Assembly: GCA_008690995.1 (NCBI GenBank)
Contig: VRMN01000001.1
Location: 4,402,001-4,466,000 of the forward strand
Source of the DNA: Porphyridium purpureum
Taxonomy: Eukaryota; Rhodophyta; Bangiophyceae; Porphyridiales; Porphyridiaceae
Direction: 5' to 3'
Length of the DNA: 64,000 nucleotides
The notes under the pieces are model-generated. The model had not been told where the DNA came from. It did no database searches and saw only the letters and a list, made by a program, of their open reading frames with translations. Position numbers and translations under genes: made by a program. Below, piece after piece: positions 1 through 9,108 of the stretch (position 1 is the stretch's first letter; each line of letters starts with the position of its first letter).

Positions 1-448
1 CAGCGGAGAGCGCCTGCTTTTTCGAGTCGATCTTGACATCCTTGGTGGTGTCGCTCGCCACGGTCTCCTTGACGATCTTCTTCCTTTCTTGATTTTTCGC
101 CCACTCTGGGACCTCGAACTCGCCGGCAAACCTTTCCTCTTCAGCAGTAGGCACATATGTGGTGCCGGCCGCGGCCGCGGCGGCCTTCTTCATGCGCACT
201 TGCTCGACCATTTTCTGGTTATAGTTTTCCTTGACGCTCATATCGCCGTGCACGTCGACGATTGTGGTCTTCTTGACCTCCGTGTTGTACAGCCCTCCCT
301 GATCCCATTTGTTGCGCAGATTACCCAGCTCTGCCTGCCGCACCGCTTTCGCCTGATTCAGCACGTCGAGCTCCGCCAGCAACTTTTCCAGCTCCTCCTC
401 GCGTTCCGCGCACTGCTCGCGCAGGTTCGCTACCACCCGCCCCGCCAT
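1..448 (-). CDS. Coiled-coil protein, 3' part missing from window
   Basis: The ATG is at 448 and the frame stays open to base 1, so about 149 N-terminal residues are visible and the C terminus lies outside the window. The first 50 residues are rich in Glu, Leu, Arg and Gln with heptad-like spacing (REEELEKLLAEL), which predicts a coiled coil. A middle part has a short Lys-rich and poly-Ala run (MKKAAAAAAG) and then a charged, hydrophilic tail. There is no signal peptide or membrane segment. I do not recognise the family. A GTAC-type element at 617-625 lies about 170 bp upstream of the ATG, as for other genes here. That it is a real gene is supported by the long open frame, its ATG and its non-random composition; its function is unknown. 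Confidence 0.65.
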   Translation of the reverse strand, partial: MAGRVVANLREQCAEREEELEKLLAELDVLNQAKAVRQAELGNLRNKWDQGGLYNTEVKKTTIVDVHGDMSVKENYNQKMVEQVRMKKAAAAAAGTTYVPTAEEERFAGEFEVPEWAKNQERKKIVKETVASDTTKDVKIDSKKQALSA

Positions 449-1911
449 CGCGCCGCACAAATCACACACACTCACGCGCACAGATCCGCAAAACCACTCC
501 ACACCGCTCGAATCCTTTTCTTCTCTCTCGCTCTGACCCCCCGCCACAAACCTTTCCACTCCTCCCTCCTGCGCGTTTATAGCAGCTGACAGCCGCCCAT
601 ATCCGTTACATAGCGGCACTGTACTAAAACGTCCTTTCGCAAGGGTCAGTCTGTGCGTGTGTGCGTTTGTTGCCCGCATGGGACAGACTCGTCACGGCTC
701 ATCGCTTGATCAGCACGTATTCCTTCCTGCATTTCGCATCCGTATGCGGCCCTTCTGGGCTAGACCATCATGCGGCTGGCTCTCGACCTTGAAATAATTG
801 CCGCGTCCGCGCTACAGCACATTGCCACAAACCTGACGCGACGCTCGGTTTGGTCCTGCGCCGCGCGGACGGCTGGATTGTTGTGGGCGTGGTTCATGCG
901 GCTCATGGACCGTGCACATGCCAGCGCACGCGTTTCGCGGAGGAGCCCCATGTCCTTTCTGGTCGAGTGTACGAGACCCGACGCCCGTGCATCAGACCAT
1001 TGAACCAGAGCATGCGCCACGTGCTTTTACACCACAGCTGCATTGCCGTCTGTCACTACGATTGTGAGCATCTCTGCCGCATAACATGCGAGCGGTGCTG
1101 CGCGAGGACGCAATTGCCACTGCGTGCGGTGGGCCGAGATGAGGCCATCTCTCCGCGCGTCTGCGGCCAACTACGTCCGCACACACCCCCACCAACGTGA
1201 AGCCCAGCATCCAGAACATCCACGACGGCGACACGGGTTCGGCGTTCAGCTCGGTGCCGCCCGGATGCATGCACGACACGTTCGAGCGCGGCGTGTCCCT
1301 CATGCCGCGGCAGCCGCCCAGCGTCATCCGCATCGCAACACACCCTCCCGCTTACACTGGGTGTTCCCCGACACCGCGTTCTTGCCACGAAGCGGCTCCC
1401 TGAACAGTACCTCCACTGACACCATGGCAGTGTACCTCTGCGCCGCTGTGGTGCCACACAATGTAAGCCGCGCCCACATGCAATTAAGTTTAGACTGTCC
1501 ATTTTTGGCTGTGTGGCTCTTGATGATTTGTTTTTGTTAAGCGTTTGTATGGGGGGGCGGGGACACACTCAAATCATGATACACGGCGCGCGCGGGAACT
1601 GCAAACGCGACGTGTGGGTTTTGACAATTACATCGCACGCAAAGGCTAGCCCAGTGTATATATAGAAAACATGCGTGGGTGTGAGCTGCATCGGCGTCTG
1701 AACGGCCAGCCATCAACCAGGATCGTGTGGACGATTCGTTCGCGGGAGTTATTGCGCACAACACAACTCGACAGCCAGTGTCCGCGTCCTCGCCGCAAAC
1801 AATACAGGCAACAACGCGCTGAACCGGGCGTCAAAGCATTCGAGTTGGGGACGTGGACTCGTCGCGCGAGCTACGAACAGACCGTTTTGTGCGCACGTGA
1901 CGATCCAACGC
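449..1911. other. 1.46 kb gap without a recognisable gene
   Basis: This stretch holds the promoter of the minus-strand gene that starts at 448, including CACTGTACT at 617-625. The rest is GC-rich with overlapping short open frames on both strands, none recognisable. On the minus strand, two hydrophobic stretches (in the 1749-2162 frame, which starts with a real ATG at 2162, and in the frame near 1200-1260) could belong to a spliced membrane-protein gene. I could not connect them with convincing splice sites, so no gene is called. Confidence 0.4.
617..625. promoter_or_regulatory. GTAC element (CACTGTACT)
   Basis: A single copy of the recurring CACTGTAC element, 169 bp upstream of the minus-strand ATG at 448. 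Its role as a promoter element is inferred only from its repeated position upstream of unrelated genes in this window. Confidence 0.4.
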
Positions 1912-3351
1912 ATGCGGCGAGCGATGGTGGCGAGGGTCGTGTCTCCTACGGCCATGTACGGTGAAGAAATGACGCGGAGAGGCTCTTTGGCGCCGAACTG
2001 CGCCCGTACTGCATCCGCAGCAAGCAGATTCGTCTCGGTGGCGAGGAAGGAGTCTGACGTGCCGAACATCTCAGCCACCGTGACAAGAATCCCCAGCAGA
2101 AAAGGCGTGACGGCGAGCTTGGGTTTCACAGCGCTGCCGCATTCGAACTCCGGCACAATCACGGCAACTGCAGCGCCACAGGCCGGACTGGACTGTCAGG
2201 AGAGGACCAAAGCCGAGCCGTCAGAGCTTGCCGTGAGGAAGAAAATCCAGATTCGAAGGATTGAGAATGATCGCGCTCGGGCCGTCACCTTCTCCAAACG
2301 GAAGAACGGGCTTCTGAAGAAAGCCAAAGAGCTCTCGGTTCTGTGCGACTGCGAGGTGATGGTCGTCATTTTCACAAAGAAGGGAAAGCTCGTGGAGTAC
2401 TCCTCCGCACCGCAGGCGCGTATGCTCGAACAGTACGCCGCATTCTCTGGGACGGCAGAACGCAGAGACGCGTCCACGAGACCGGGCGAGCCCGTCGTGC
2501 GCCGAAAGGTGAATATGTCCGTGGATTTCCCACAGGCTGCGCTCGCGGCATCTAGCGCGGCAGTCCGTGTTCGTAACGGTGGTGACGGGGCTCATGCGGT
2601 CTTAGGGAAGAGAAATTCCGGCTCTTCCGCGAAGCATTCGCAGGCCCACCCGCCCGCAAAGAAGAGCAAGACGGGGAAGGACACGTCGGAGAAGCCGACT
2701 CTGAGCGAGTCCACAAAGCCCGCCCCACTGACCGAAGAGGGGCCGTGCGCTGCAGCGTGCCAAAGTTCCGTGCGAAGTTCAGGGAATGACCTGCGATCAG
2801 CGCTTTCTCGTGCGCTTGGGCCAGGTATCTTGACGACAAGGGAGTCTGACACAGCAGCTGTAGGCGCGCCAACGGGCCTATCCCACGGTACCAACGATAG
2901 GACACTGTCATCAGCCGCGATGCTGAGCAAGCTTGATAGCATCATGATGCAGAATGAGCTTAATTTTGCGCAACTCAATGACTCGATTTTAGGGCGCGTT
3001 CCAGAAGGTTGTGTAGGTGCCAGTCCGCGTGCAATTTCGCATCCAAGGCTATCTGCTCATCGTGAAGTCTGCCAGATCCACGATCACGGCGACGACCACC
3101 AAGCCACGACCGATGACGACAGCGAATGTGAGGAGCAGCCCACCATGACAGCGATGTGGAGCATGGATATGAACATCAGCGGCGAGGACGTATCGACCCA
3201 AGACGCTATTGATGACGACTCTTCAAACGAGCACAAGAGCAGCCGTGACCAAGACCATGACCACCACGACCTGAGCATTTTTGAAGCCGTCGTAGAGCAT
3301 GAAATACCGAGCCTATCTCGCATCCGGGCTCTCGAGCCGTTTAGCGGTTGA
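1912..3351 (+). CDS. MADS-box transcription factor, MEF2-like
   Basis: Contains a complete MADS DNA-binding domain at about residues 109-165 ([18 protein letters not shown], then [19 protein letters not shown]). The KKIQI start and the LSVLCDCEV core are typical of MEF2/type II MADS proteins, which bind CArG-like DNA as dimers in the nucleus. The C-terminal 300 residues are low-complexity, with a Lys-rich NLS-like patch ([10 protein letters not shown]) and an acidic, Ser/Asp/His-rich tail that may activate transcription. MEF2-type proteins normally begin MGRKKIQI, with the box at the N terminus. Here the first in-frame ATG (1912) puts 108 unremarkable residues before it. A short first exon spliced to the AG just before GAAGAAAATC (near 2238) would restore the usual form, so the start is uncertain. 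The MADS assignment itself is secure. Confidence 0.9.
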   Translation: MRRAMVARVVSPTAMYGEEMTRRGSLAPNCARTASAASRFVSVARKESDVPNISATVTRIPSRKGVTASLGFTALPHSNSGTITATAAPQAGLDCQERTKAEPSELAVRKKIQIRRIENDRARAVTFSKRKNGLLKKAKELSVLCDCEVMVVIFTKKGKLVEYSSAPQARMLEQYAAFSGTAERRDASTRPGEPVVRRKVNMSVDFPQAALAASSAAVRVRNGGDGAHAVLGKRNSGSSAKHSQAHPPAKKSKTGKDTSEKPTLSESTKPAPLTEEGPCAAACQSSVRSSGNDLRSALSRALGPGILTTRESDTAAVGAPTGLSHGTNDRTLSSAAMLSKLDSIMMQNELNFAQLNDSILGRVPEGCVGASPRAISHPRLSAHREVCQIHDHGDDHQATTDDDSECEEQPTMTAMWSMDMNISGEDVSTQDAIDDDSSNEHKSSRDQDHDHHDLSIFEAVVEHEIPSLSRIRALEPFSG

Positions 3352-3486
3352 ATCAATCGCAGACTGCCAGCCATCCTTTCTTGTCGACCCGAAATGTTTG
3401 ACGCAAAGTAAACGTTACCAACCTGCACGCGTGCGAAAGTTCTTGTTCGGTGCGCGCTGCCTCATCGCACGTGCTCGTGAGTCGGA

Positions 3487-4755
3487 ATGGATCGCCTAAA
3501 GATGGTCAGCCTTGCGCCCGGCGGTGCGCCGCAGATGCAGACGGGCGAGCGCGTTTTGGCGCAGCTGCACGACGTGCGGATGTATGAAAAGGACAAGGAC
3601 AAAGCGAAAGTGGCAGGCGCCTTGCACGTCACAAATCACCGCCTCGTATTTAAAGCCGGTGGCGCGGCGCATGCGAGCGCCGTGTCCGGTGCAGAAATTG
3701 CCGCAGTCAATGACAAGAGCTCCATGGTGTCTGCACGGCTAGAGGTCGTGTGGAAGGACGCACGCGGCGCCGTCCGGTTTGAGCTTGCTCACAAGAAAGA
3801 GCGCACGGCATGCATGGATGCCATGAAGAGTCTGGTGACAGGAAAGGAATGGACAAAAATCCCAACGGCCACCGCAGTGGCCACAGGGACTTCCCAAGCT
3901 ACCCATACTGCTAATAGGCAAGTCGCGGCGCCCACGCAAACAGCACCTGGACAGGCGCCGACACAGGCGCCGACGCGGGTACAGCCGCAGCCGCAGCAGG
4001 CGAAGCCGACGACGGCCGTAGGAGTAGCCGCAGTCATCCAGCGCGAAAAGGCAAAGGACAGTGCGCGCCAGGCGACGCTGGACTCGTCCTTCGGCGACTT
4101 GGATGCGTTGATCTCGGGCGCAGCCGAGCTGGTGAGTGTGGCGCAAAAGCTGCAGGCGGCGTTGGCGCGGGACGAGCTGCACGCTGCGGAGATGTCACCA
4201 ACAGAGCTCGCTTTGCGAAATCAGCAGAATGAAGATCTGGGGCGCGTGCTGCAGGACCTGGGCATCGAAAGCCCCGTCGCTGTCGTGTCCAAAGGAATCA
4301 AGCGCAGCAAGTACCACGAGCAGCTCGCTCGAGAGCTCGCGCAGTTTCTTCCAGGCGTGCTAGAACGTATTGGTGGCGTAGCAACCAGTGTTGATGCATA
4401 TTGTCTTTACATTCGAGCAAGGTCGTCAATCGAGCTCGTCGCCCCTGATGATTTCCGAGCCGCATGCAAGCTCTTCGAGCCGCTCGCGCTGCCGTTGCGG
4501 AACGTGACGCTTTCGGATAATGTAGCGGCTATTGAGTGCAGCAGCGCGGCCGAACCAAGTGCACAGCGCCTACTAGCATTAGCAAAGCAGAAAGGCAGCA
4601 TCTCGCCAATGGACCTTGTACGCGAGTCCACCATGCCGATATCGCTCGCTTTGAAGCAGCTCGAGCAAGCAGAACAACTCGGCCGGCTGTGTCGAGACGA
4701 GCATCTCGACCACGGTACGCGCTTCTACCCAAACCTTTTTATGACATCATATTGA
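3487..4755 (+). CDS. VPS36: ESCRT-II subunit VPS36
   Basis: Vacuolar protein sorting 36, the ESCRT-II subunit that binds ubiquitin and phosphoinositides and helps sort cargo into multivesicular endosomes. Residues about 15-120 form a GLUE/PH-like domain (ALHVTNHRLVF is the typical strand pair). A Pro/Gln/Ala-rich linker follows (about 140-175), then the family signature around SFGDLDALISGAAELV (200-215). The EAP30 winged-helix region runs from about 240 to the end (YHEQLARELAQFL, then RFYPNLF at the C terminus). At 422 residues it has normal length. No NZF zinc finger is seen in the GLUE domain. The 3' end faces the eRF3 gene, leaving 107 bp between the stop codons. Confidence 0.9.
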   Translation: MDRLKMVSLAPGGAPQMQTGERVLAQLHDVRMYEKDKDKAKVAGALHVTNHRLVFKAGGAAHASAVSGAEIAAVNDKSSMVSARLEVVWKDARGAVRFELAHKKERTACMDAMKSLVTGKEWTKIPTATAVATGTSQATHTANRQVAAPTQTAPGQAPTQAPTRVQPQPQQAKPTTAVGVAAVIQREKAKDSARQATLDSSFGDLDALISGAAELVSVAQKLQAALARDELHAAEMSPTELALRNQQNEDLGRVLQDLGIESPVAVVSKGIKRSKYHEQLARELAQFLPGVLERIGGVATSVDAYCLYIRARSSIELVAPDDFRAACKLFEPLALPLRNVTLSDNVAAIECSSAAEPSAQRLLALAKQKGSISPMDLVRESTMPISLALKQLEQAEQLGRLCRDEHLDHGTRFYPNLFMTSY

Positions 4756-4862
4756 TGAAAGCAAGCAAAATACAAAGAGGTCGACTGGATGCGACCGTGT
4801 CTGAATGTCCAAAGCATCACAAGTCAACCTCGAGGGCTCCAATCCTCGAACTACCTGCGGAT

Positions 4863-6677
4863 CTACTCGCCAGCGCTATTGTTCTCTCTCACTTTGAGCA
4901 CGATTCCAACGCCGACCGTTCTTTGCTCGTCACGGATCATGAAACGGCCAAGCTGCGGAAACACCTTGAACTCTTCTACGCAAATTGGCTGGTTCAAGCG
5001 GATGCGCGCAATCACGGTCTGGCCCGGCTTGGCGAATTTCGGAAACTTCTTCGCGATTTGGCCTGTCTTGCGGTCGAGTTCGCCAATCAATTTTTCAATG
5101 ACAAACTCCTCCACGAGCGCATGAATGTGAATGACAGCCGAGTAGCCTGCCGTGATAATACTCTTGTGCTCGAGGATCATTAACCGTACGTCGAACACAT
5201 CTGTAACGGTCACCAGCGCGGTCGGCGTACACGCCACGAAACCAATCTTCACATCCTCTTCCTCGGCACCCTTGATGCGCAGTCGCACATTATCACCCGG
5301 CTCGGCAGTCGCCCGTTCAAATTCTTCGAGATGGATGGCTTCCACTGTGATCTCCGTCTTTTGTGGCATCAATACAAGCTTGTCGCCCACATTAATCGTG
5401 CCAGCTTCCAGCTTGCCCATCAACATGGTGCCGCCCATCTCCTTGTACTTCTCGTTCACGGGGAGCTTGACGGGGGCGTTCAGCAGACGCTCAGGCGGGC
5501 GCAAGTGCTCCAACAGATCCAACAATGACTCACCTTCGTACCACGGACAAGTTTGGGGGTCTACTTTGGTCTTGAGGTTAATTCCCGTGAGTCCAGAAAC
5601 CGGAATCCACGAGCAGTCACCAGGCTTCCAGCCCACCTGCTTAAGGAACGGCATCAACTTGGAGCAGCACTCATCGTAGCGCTCCTTTGACCACGTGCCG
5701 TCTGGATTCACGATCGACGGGTCGTCTAGCTTATTGATTAAAATGACGAGCTGCCTCACTCCGCTCGTCTTGGCCAACATGGCGTGCTCCCGTGTCTGGC
5801 CGCCCTTTTCAAACCCCGTTTCGAATTCGCCCTTTCGCGCTGAAATGACCAGCATTCCCACGTCGGCTTGAGACGCGCCCGTGATCATGCTCGGCACGTA
5901 ACTCTTGTGTCCCGGCGCGTCTAGCAGCACAAATCGACGGGTCTCGGTCACAAAGCTCGCCCTGCCACACTCCTCGGTCTTACCTTTGTCACGCTCGCTG
6001 TCCGCCAAGTCCATCGCCCACGCGTACTTCCAGCTCTCCCGGTTCTTCGCTTTGGCTTCACGTTCGAATTTCTCCATAGTGCGGTCGTCCACGCCGCCGG
6101 TCAAGTACAGAATGTGGCCGGAGATTGTGCTCTTGCCAGCATCCACGTGCCCAATAAAAACGATGTTCACCGTCTTGCGACCGTCACTTTCTTCTGAGAT
6201 TGCGGCAGACTCTACTTCTCCCAACGCATCATCGTCTACGTCCTCCTCGGCCGGTGGCGCCGCCACAGCTTCCTTGCCAGAGTCGTCTGTTGGCTCGGTC
6301 GCCACAGGCACGGACGCTGCAGGCGGCTCTTTGGTAGTTTCCTTAAGCACAGCTGATTCCAGCTTGGCTGAGATATCGCTGGTCTCGTCCGGCTTGCTTT
6401 GGACCTCAGGCGGCGGCGCAGAGTCCTGCGGCGCCTCCTTCGCCTCGGGAACATCAGTCGCTGGAGCTGCGGCCGGAGCTGGGGCGGCTGGCTTCGCACC
6501 GATCACCACGGCGCTCTTCTTCTTGGACGGTAGGCCAAAGTCGACGACTAGCTTAGGAGCGGCCGCGGCGCCGCCCGCGGAGCCTCCCGCCGTTTGTGGT
6601 GCTCGGCCCTTCTTGTCGTTTTCAGCTCCCGGCTTGGCCATCCAGGACGGCACAAACTCGTCTGCCCCGGTATTCAT
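4863..6677 (-). CDS. Translation release factor eRF3 (GTPase)
   Basis: eRF3/Sup35/GSPT1 is the translational GTPase that works with eRF1 in peptide release at stop codons. The start is set at the ATG at 6677 (604 aa) because this Met begins MNTGADEFVPSWM. This fits a PAM2 motif (x-N-x-x-A-x-x-F-x-P) and matches the N-terminal poly(A)-binding-protein contact of animal GSPT. The longer frame upstream has no conserved content. An Ala/Pro/Glu-rich linker follows to about residue 165. The GTPase domain has G1 GHVDAGKS (176-183), G3 DAPGHK (253-258) and G4 NKLD (315-318). The ERDKGKT segment followed by ECGRA separates eRF3 from HBS1 and EF-1A. Domains II and III follow. Confidence 0.93.
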   Translation of the reverse strand: MNTGADEFVPSWMAKPGAENDKKGRAPQTAGGSAGGAAAAPKLVVDFGLPSKKKSAVVIGAKPAAPAPAAAPATDVPEAKEAPQDSAPPPEVQSKPDETSDISAKLESAVLKETTKEPPAASVPVATEPTDDSGKEAVAAPPAEEDVDDDALGEVESAAISEESDGRKTVNIVFIGHVDAGKSTISGHILYLTGGVDDRTMEKFEREAKAKNRESWKYAWAMDLADSERDKGKTEECGRASFVTETRRFVLLDAPGHKSYVPSMITGASQADVGMLVISARKGEFETGFEKGGQTREHAMLAKTSGVRQLVILINKLDDPSIVNPDGTWSKERYDECCSKLMPFLKQVGWKPGDCSWIPVSGLTGINLKTKVDPQTCPWYEGESLLDLLEHLRPPERLLNAPVKLPVNEKYKEMGGTMLMGKLEAGTINVGDKLVLMPQKTEITVEAIHLEEFERATAEPGDNVRLRIKGAEEEDVKIGFVACTPTALVTVTDVFDVRLMILEHKSIITAGYSAVIHIHALVEEFVIEKLIGELDRKTGQIAKKFPKFAKPGQTVIARIRLNQPICVEEFKVFPQLGRFMIRDEQRTVGVGIVLKVRENNSAGE

Positions 6678-7579
6678 CGTGGCGCAAACTCGCGTTCTGT
6701 TCCTCACCGCAAGAACCCCCTTTGCCAACCTCCCACTCCACGCCGCAACGCCGTGCAGATGCTTCGCTTGTATCTGCTTCGGTCCCCGCGCCACCCTCTC
6801 GTTCGCTGCAGCGTCTCACTAGTCTGGAGTCGAACTGGAGGGGCGAACCTGAGTGGCGTAGGCCCCGTCGGCAGCGCGTCGTATGAAGGTCACGTTGACG
6901 GCGTAGGTAGGGTTCGAAACGCGCGGCGATAGGGGTTTGAAGCGTGACTGTGAATGTGACCGCTCCCTCTGTTCGTGAGCGAAAGGAAGTCGTGCTCTTG
7001 ACGAAGAGCGAATTCGAGCCACTCCTCCCACGCTTTCGACGAGCAAGCAAGTCTCAAGAGTTTCCGCACGGAACGACAATACAAACCGCGTTAATCTTAA
7101 TTTCCTTTTACATCTGCCACACCATCTACCTTTCGCCGGCTTCAAGACCGACAAACCACGCGTGAGCTCGCGAGACACAGACGCGCAATAAGAACTAATC
7201 GACACACAGACGGCTTTGCAACGATACGCATGCAAACATTGAGGGCAAATGAGTAGGCAAATCGCTCAAGTAAGCAAGAGTGGGACACCAGTACAAGCGA
7301 TCTCCGGATTTTCCAACCCTTGTTTCAGGCACAAGACGCCATGGCAGACCGCGAATGCAGAACCATTCAACCGCAAGTCGTTCGCGTTTGAGCGAAACTG
7401 CAGCTACCCGCCTTCGCCATACTCCATGTGCACATCGCCGCCACTCTCGGATCCACCCGACGCATTCCAAAGCTCATCCCGGATTCCATTCTTTCTCTCG
7501 CTTCCCTGCTGCCTCGCCCTCTCTCTGGTCGCGAAAGACTTGGCGTTGCGGCGGACTGACGGCTGTGGCGCGTGCGAAC
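6678..7579. other. 0.9 kb gap: eRF3 upstream region and eL43 3' side
   Basis: Lies upstream of eRF3 (minus strand) and downstream of eL43 (minus strand). Open frames here are short, overlap on both strands and resemble no family. No GTAC element, tRNA or repeat is seen. It probably carries the eRF3 promoter and 5' leader. Confidence 0.4.
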
Positions 7580-7858
7580 TTATACCTCGACGGTATCACG
7601 TAGACGGCGAATGGTCGATCTAACCGTGGCGGCCGCCTGAGTGTTGACCGACCAGGCGCCGCCAGCAATAACTTTTCTGCAACCCTTGCACTTCCAGATC
7701 CCCACCGCGTCGCGCTTCACTTGATCCTTCCCGCAGAACGCGCACGTGTACTTGGCGTGCTGCGAAATCTCAATCTTCTTGATCATCTTCCTCAGCGATG
7801 CGCCATACCTCGTGCCATACTTGCCCACCACTCCAACCTTTCGTGTTCTCTTGCCCAT
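7580..7858 (-). CDS. RPL37A: 60S ribosomal protein eL43 (RPL37A)
   Basis: A small basic zinc-ribbon protein of the large ribosomal subunit. The frame begins [19 protein letters not shown], the conserved N terminus of eL43, so the ATG at 7858 is preferred over the upstream extension; this gives 92 aa, the usual length. A C-x2-C...C-x2-C zinc site is present (CAFC, then CKGC), followed by the conserved GGAW segment (AGGAWSVNT). It is transcribed divergently from uL22, another large-subunit protein, and the two share a 511 bp upstream region, so co-regulation is likely (inference). Confidence 0.96.
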   Translation of the reverse strand: MGKRTRKVGVVGKYGTRYGASLRKMIKKIEISQHAKYTCAFCGKDQVKRDAVGIWKCKGCRKVIAGGAWSVNTQAAATVRSTIRRLRDTVEV

Positions 7859-8369
7859 CTTCCCACTCTCCTCCCAATCCAAACCTCTCCTCCCTCCTTT
7901 CCTGTCTCTCGCCCTCTCTCCCCCGCTCTTCTCACACGCTCCGCCCCCTCGGCGCTCACATCGAGCGCCCTCGTCCTCCTAGCTTTCATTCCCCCTCCGG
8001 CGTACCGCAGTCGCCCCCTCGTCGACGAGTCTTCCGTAAAACCCTAAATCTAACCCACCCAAACCCTCATTCTAACCGCGCTGCACACGATTCTGGCCAC
8101 AGTACATGCGAGCTGTACACCGAACACTTGCAGGAGTACAGTGCACAGGACGTTCGGTCGACGGCGGAAGGGGCGATCGAAGGTACTACTGATTTGGTCA
8201 TGTTTTATTATGAGAATAAGCGAGAGGGGCGTGGGTGGGGTTAATGAAACGTGGTAAAGGGACTCCGCAGCTTGTGTAGAGCCGGAATTGCGGGGACGAG
8301 CCGTGGGGAAGGGAACCGAGACAGAGAGACAGAGAGACAGAGGAAGGGACAGGAGCTCGCGCAGAGAAC
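7859..8369. promoter_or_regulatory. Divergent promoter between eL43 and uL22
   Basis: This 511 bp region separates two head-to-head ribosomal protein genes. It contains an AAACCCTAAA telo-box-like sequence at 8038-8047, followed by related CTAACCC and AAACCCT repeats to about 8077. Telo-boxes are a known element of plant ribosomal-protein promoters. Next comes a cluster of GTAC elements: CACAGTAC at 8098, GCTGTAC at 8112-8118 and AGTACAGTGCAC at 8135-8146. A purine-rich leader with ACAGAGAG repeats (about 8315-8350) immediately precedes the uL22 ATG. The eL43 side is pyrimidine-rich on the plus strand, so its transcript leader is also purine-rich. Confidence 0.55.
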
Positions 8370-8930
8370 ATGGTGCGTTACTCGAGGACTTTGGAAGTCC
8401 CGCACGCAAAGGCGCGCGGAAGTGATTTCCGAGTGCACTTCAAGAACACCCGCGAAACGGCGTTTGCGATTCGCGGAATGACAGTGGAGCGCGCGCGCAA
8501 GTACTTGAACAACGTGATTGAGAAGAAGGAGATCATTCCGTTCGTGAGGTACCGATATGGCGTGGGCAGAAAGGCGCAATTGAAGAACCTCAAGATCAAG
8601 TCGTCCGTCGGTCGCTGGCCAAAGAAGAGTGCAGAGTTCCTGCTCGGCATGCTCACCAACGTTGAGAGCAATGCAGAGGACGAGGGCCTCGAGACAGAGA
8701 ACCTGGTGATCACGCACATTCAGGTCAACCGAGCCATGTGCGGCCGCCGAAGGACGTACCGTGCTCACGGCCGCATCAACGCGTACATGAGCCACCCGTG
8801 CCACATTGAGCTGATGGTCGAGCCACAGGCCAGTAAGGTCGAGAAGGCTGCAGAAGAAGAAGGGGCTGCGGTGGTCAAGTCGTCTCGAAAACTTCGTGCC
8901 CCGCGCTTAAAGTCGGGTGCGACGGCATAG
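8370..8930 (+). CDS. RPL17: 60S ribosomal protein uL22 (RPL17)
   Basis: A large-subunit ribosomal protein that lines the peptide exit tunnel. The frame starts MVRYSR and contains family-typical stretches: [15 protein letters not shown], then ARKYLNNVI, the internal [12 protein letters not shown] and the C-terminal loop sequence [20 protein letters not shown]. At 186 aa the length is normal for the eukaryotic protein. It shares a divergent promoter with eL43. The C-terminal 35 residues are a charged, Ala/Glu/Lys-rich extension that varies among eukaryotes. Confidence 0.96.
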   Translation: MVRYSRTLEVPHAKARGSDFRVHFKNTRETAFAIRGMTVERARKYLNNVIEKKEIIPFVRYRYGVGRKAQLKNLKIKSSVGRWPKKSAEFLLGMLTNVESNAEDEGLETENLVITHIQVNRAMCGRRRTYRAHGRINAYMSHPCHIELMVEPQASKVEKAAEEEGAAVVKSSRKLRAPRLKSGATA

Positions 8931-9108
8931 GAGTGTACCACTCACCGGAGGACGTGCGCCAGTCACTTTGGCTCTTCTCAAAACTGTCGTTGCCCTTCAG
9001 CTCGACGCGCGTGGTGCGAAGAATAGCTTTGACAGGGCTGTTTGGTTTCTGAGAGAGACAGTAAACACCCATCATTTTATGAATTGCGGAACCAGGGTAG
9101 GCGTCGGC

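Noticed and set aside
4863-6677. HBS1 or EF-1A instead of eRF3
   Set aside because: The ERDKGKT segment, the GASQADVGMLVISARKGEFE stretch and the PAM2-like N terminus are specific to eRF3.
5905-6822. Long plus-strand ORF of about 305 codons
   Set aside because: It is the shadow of the eRF3 N-terminal Ala/Pro/Glu-rich region; its Ser/Ala composition mirrors the minus-strand codons and it matches no family.
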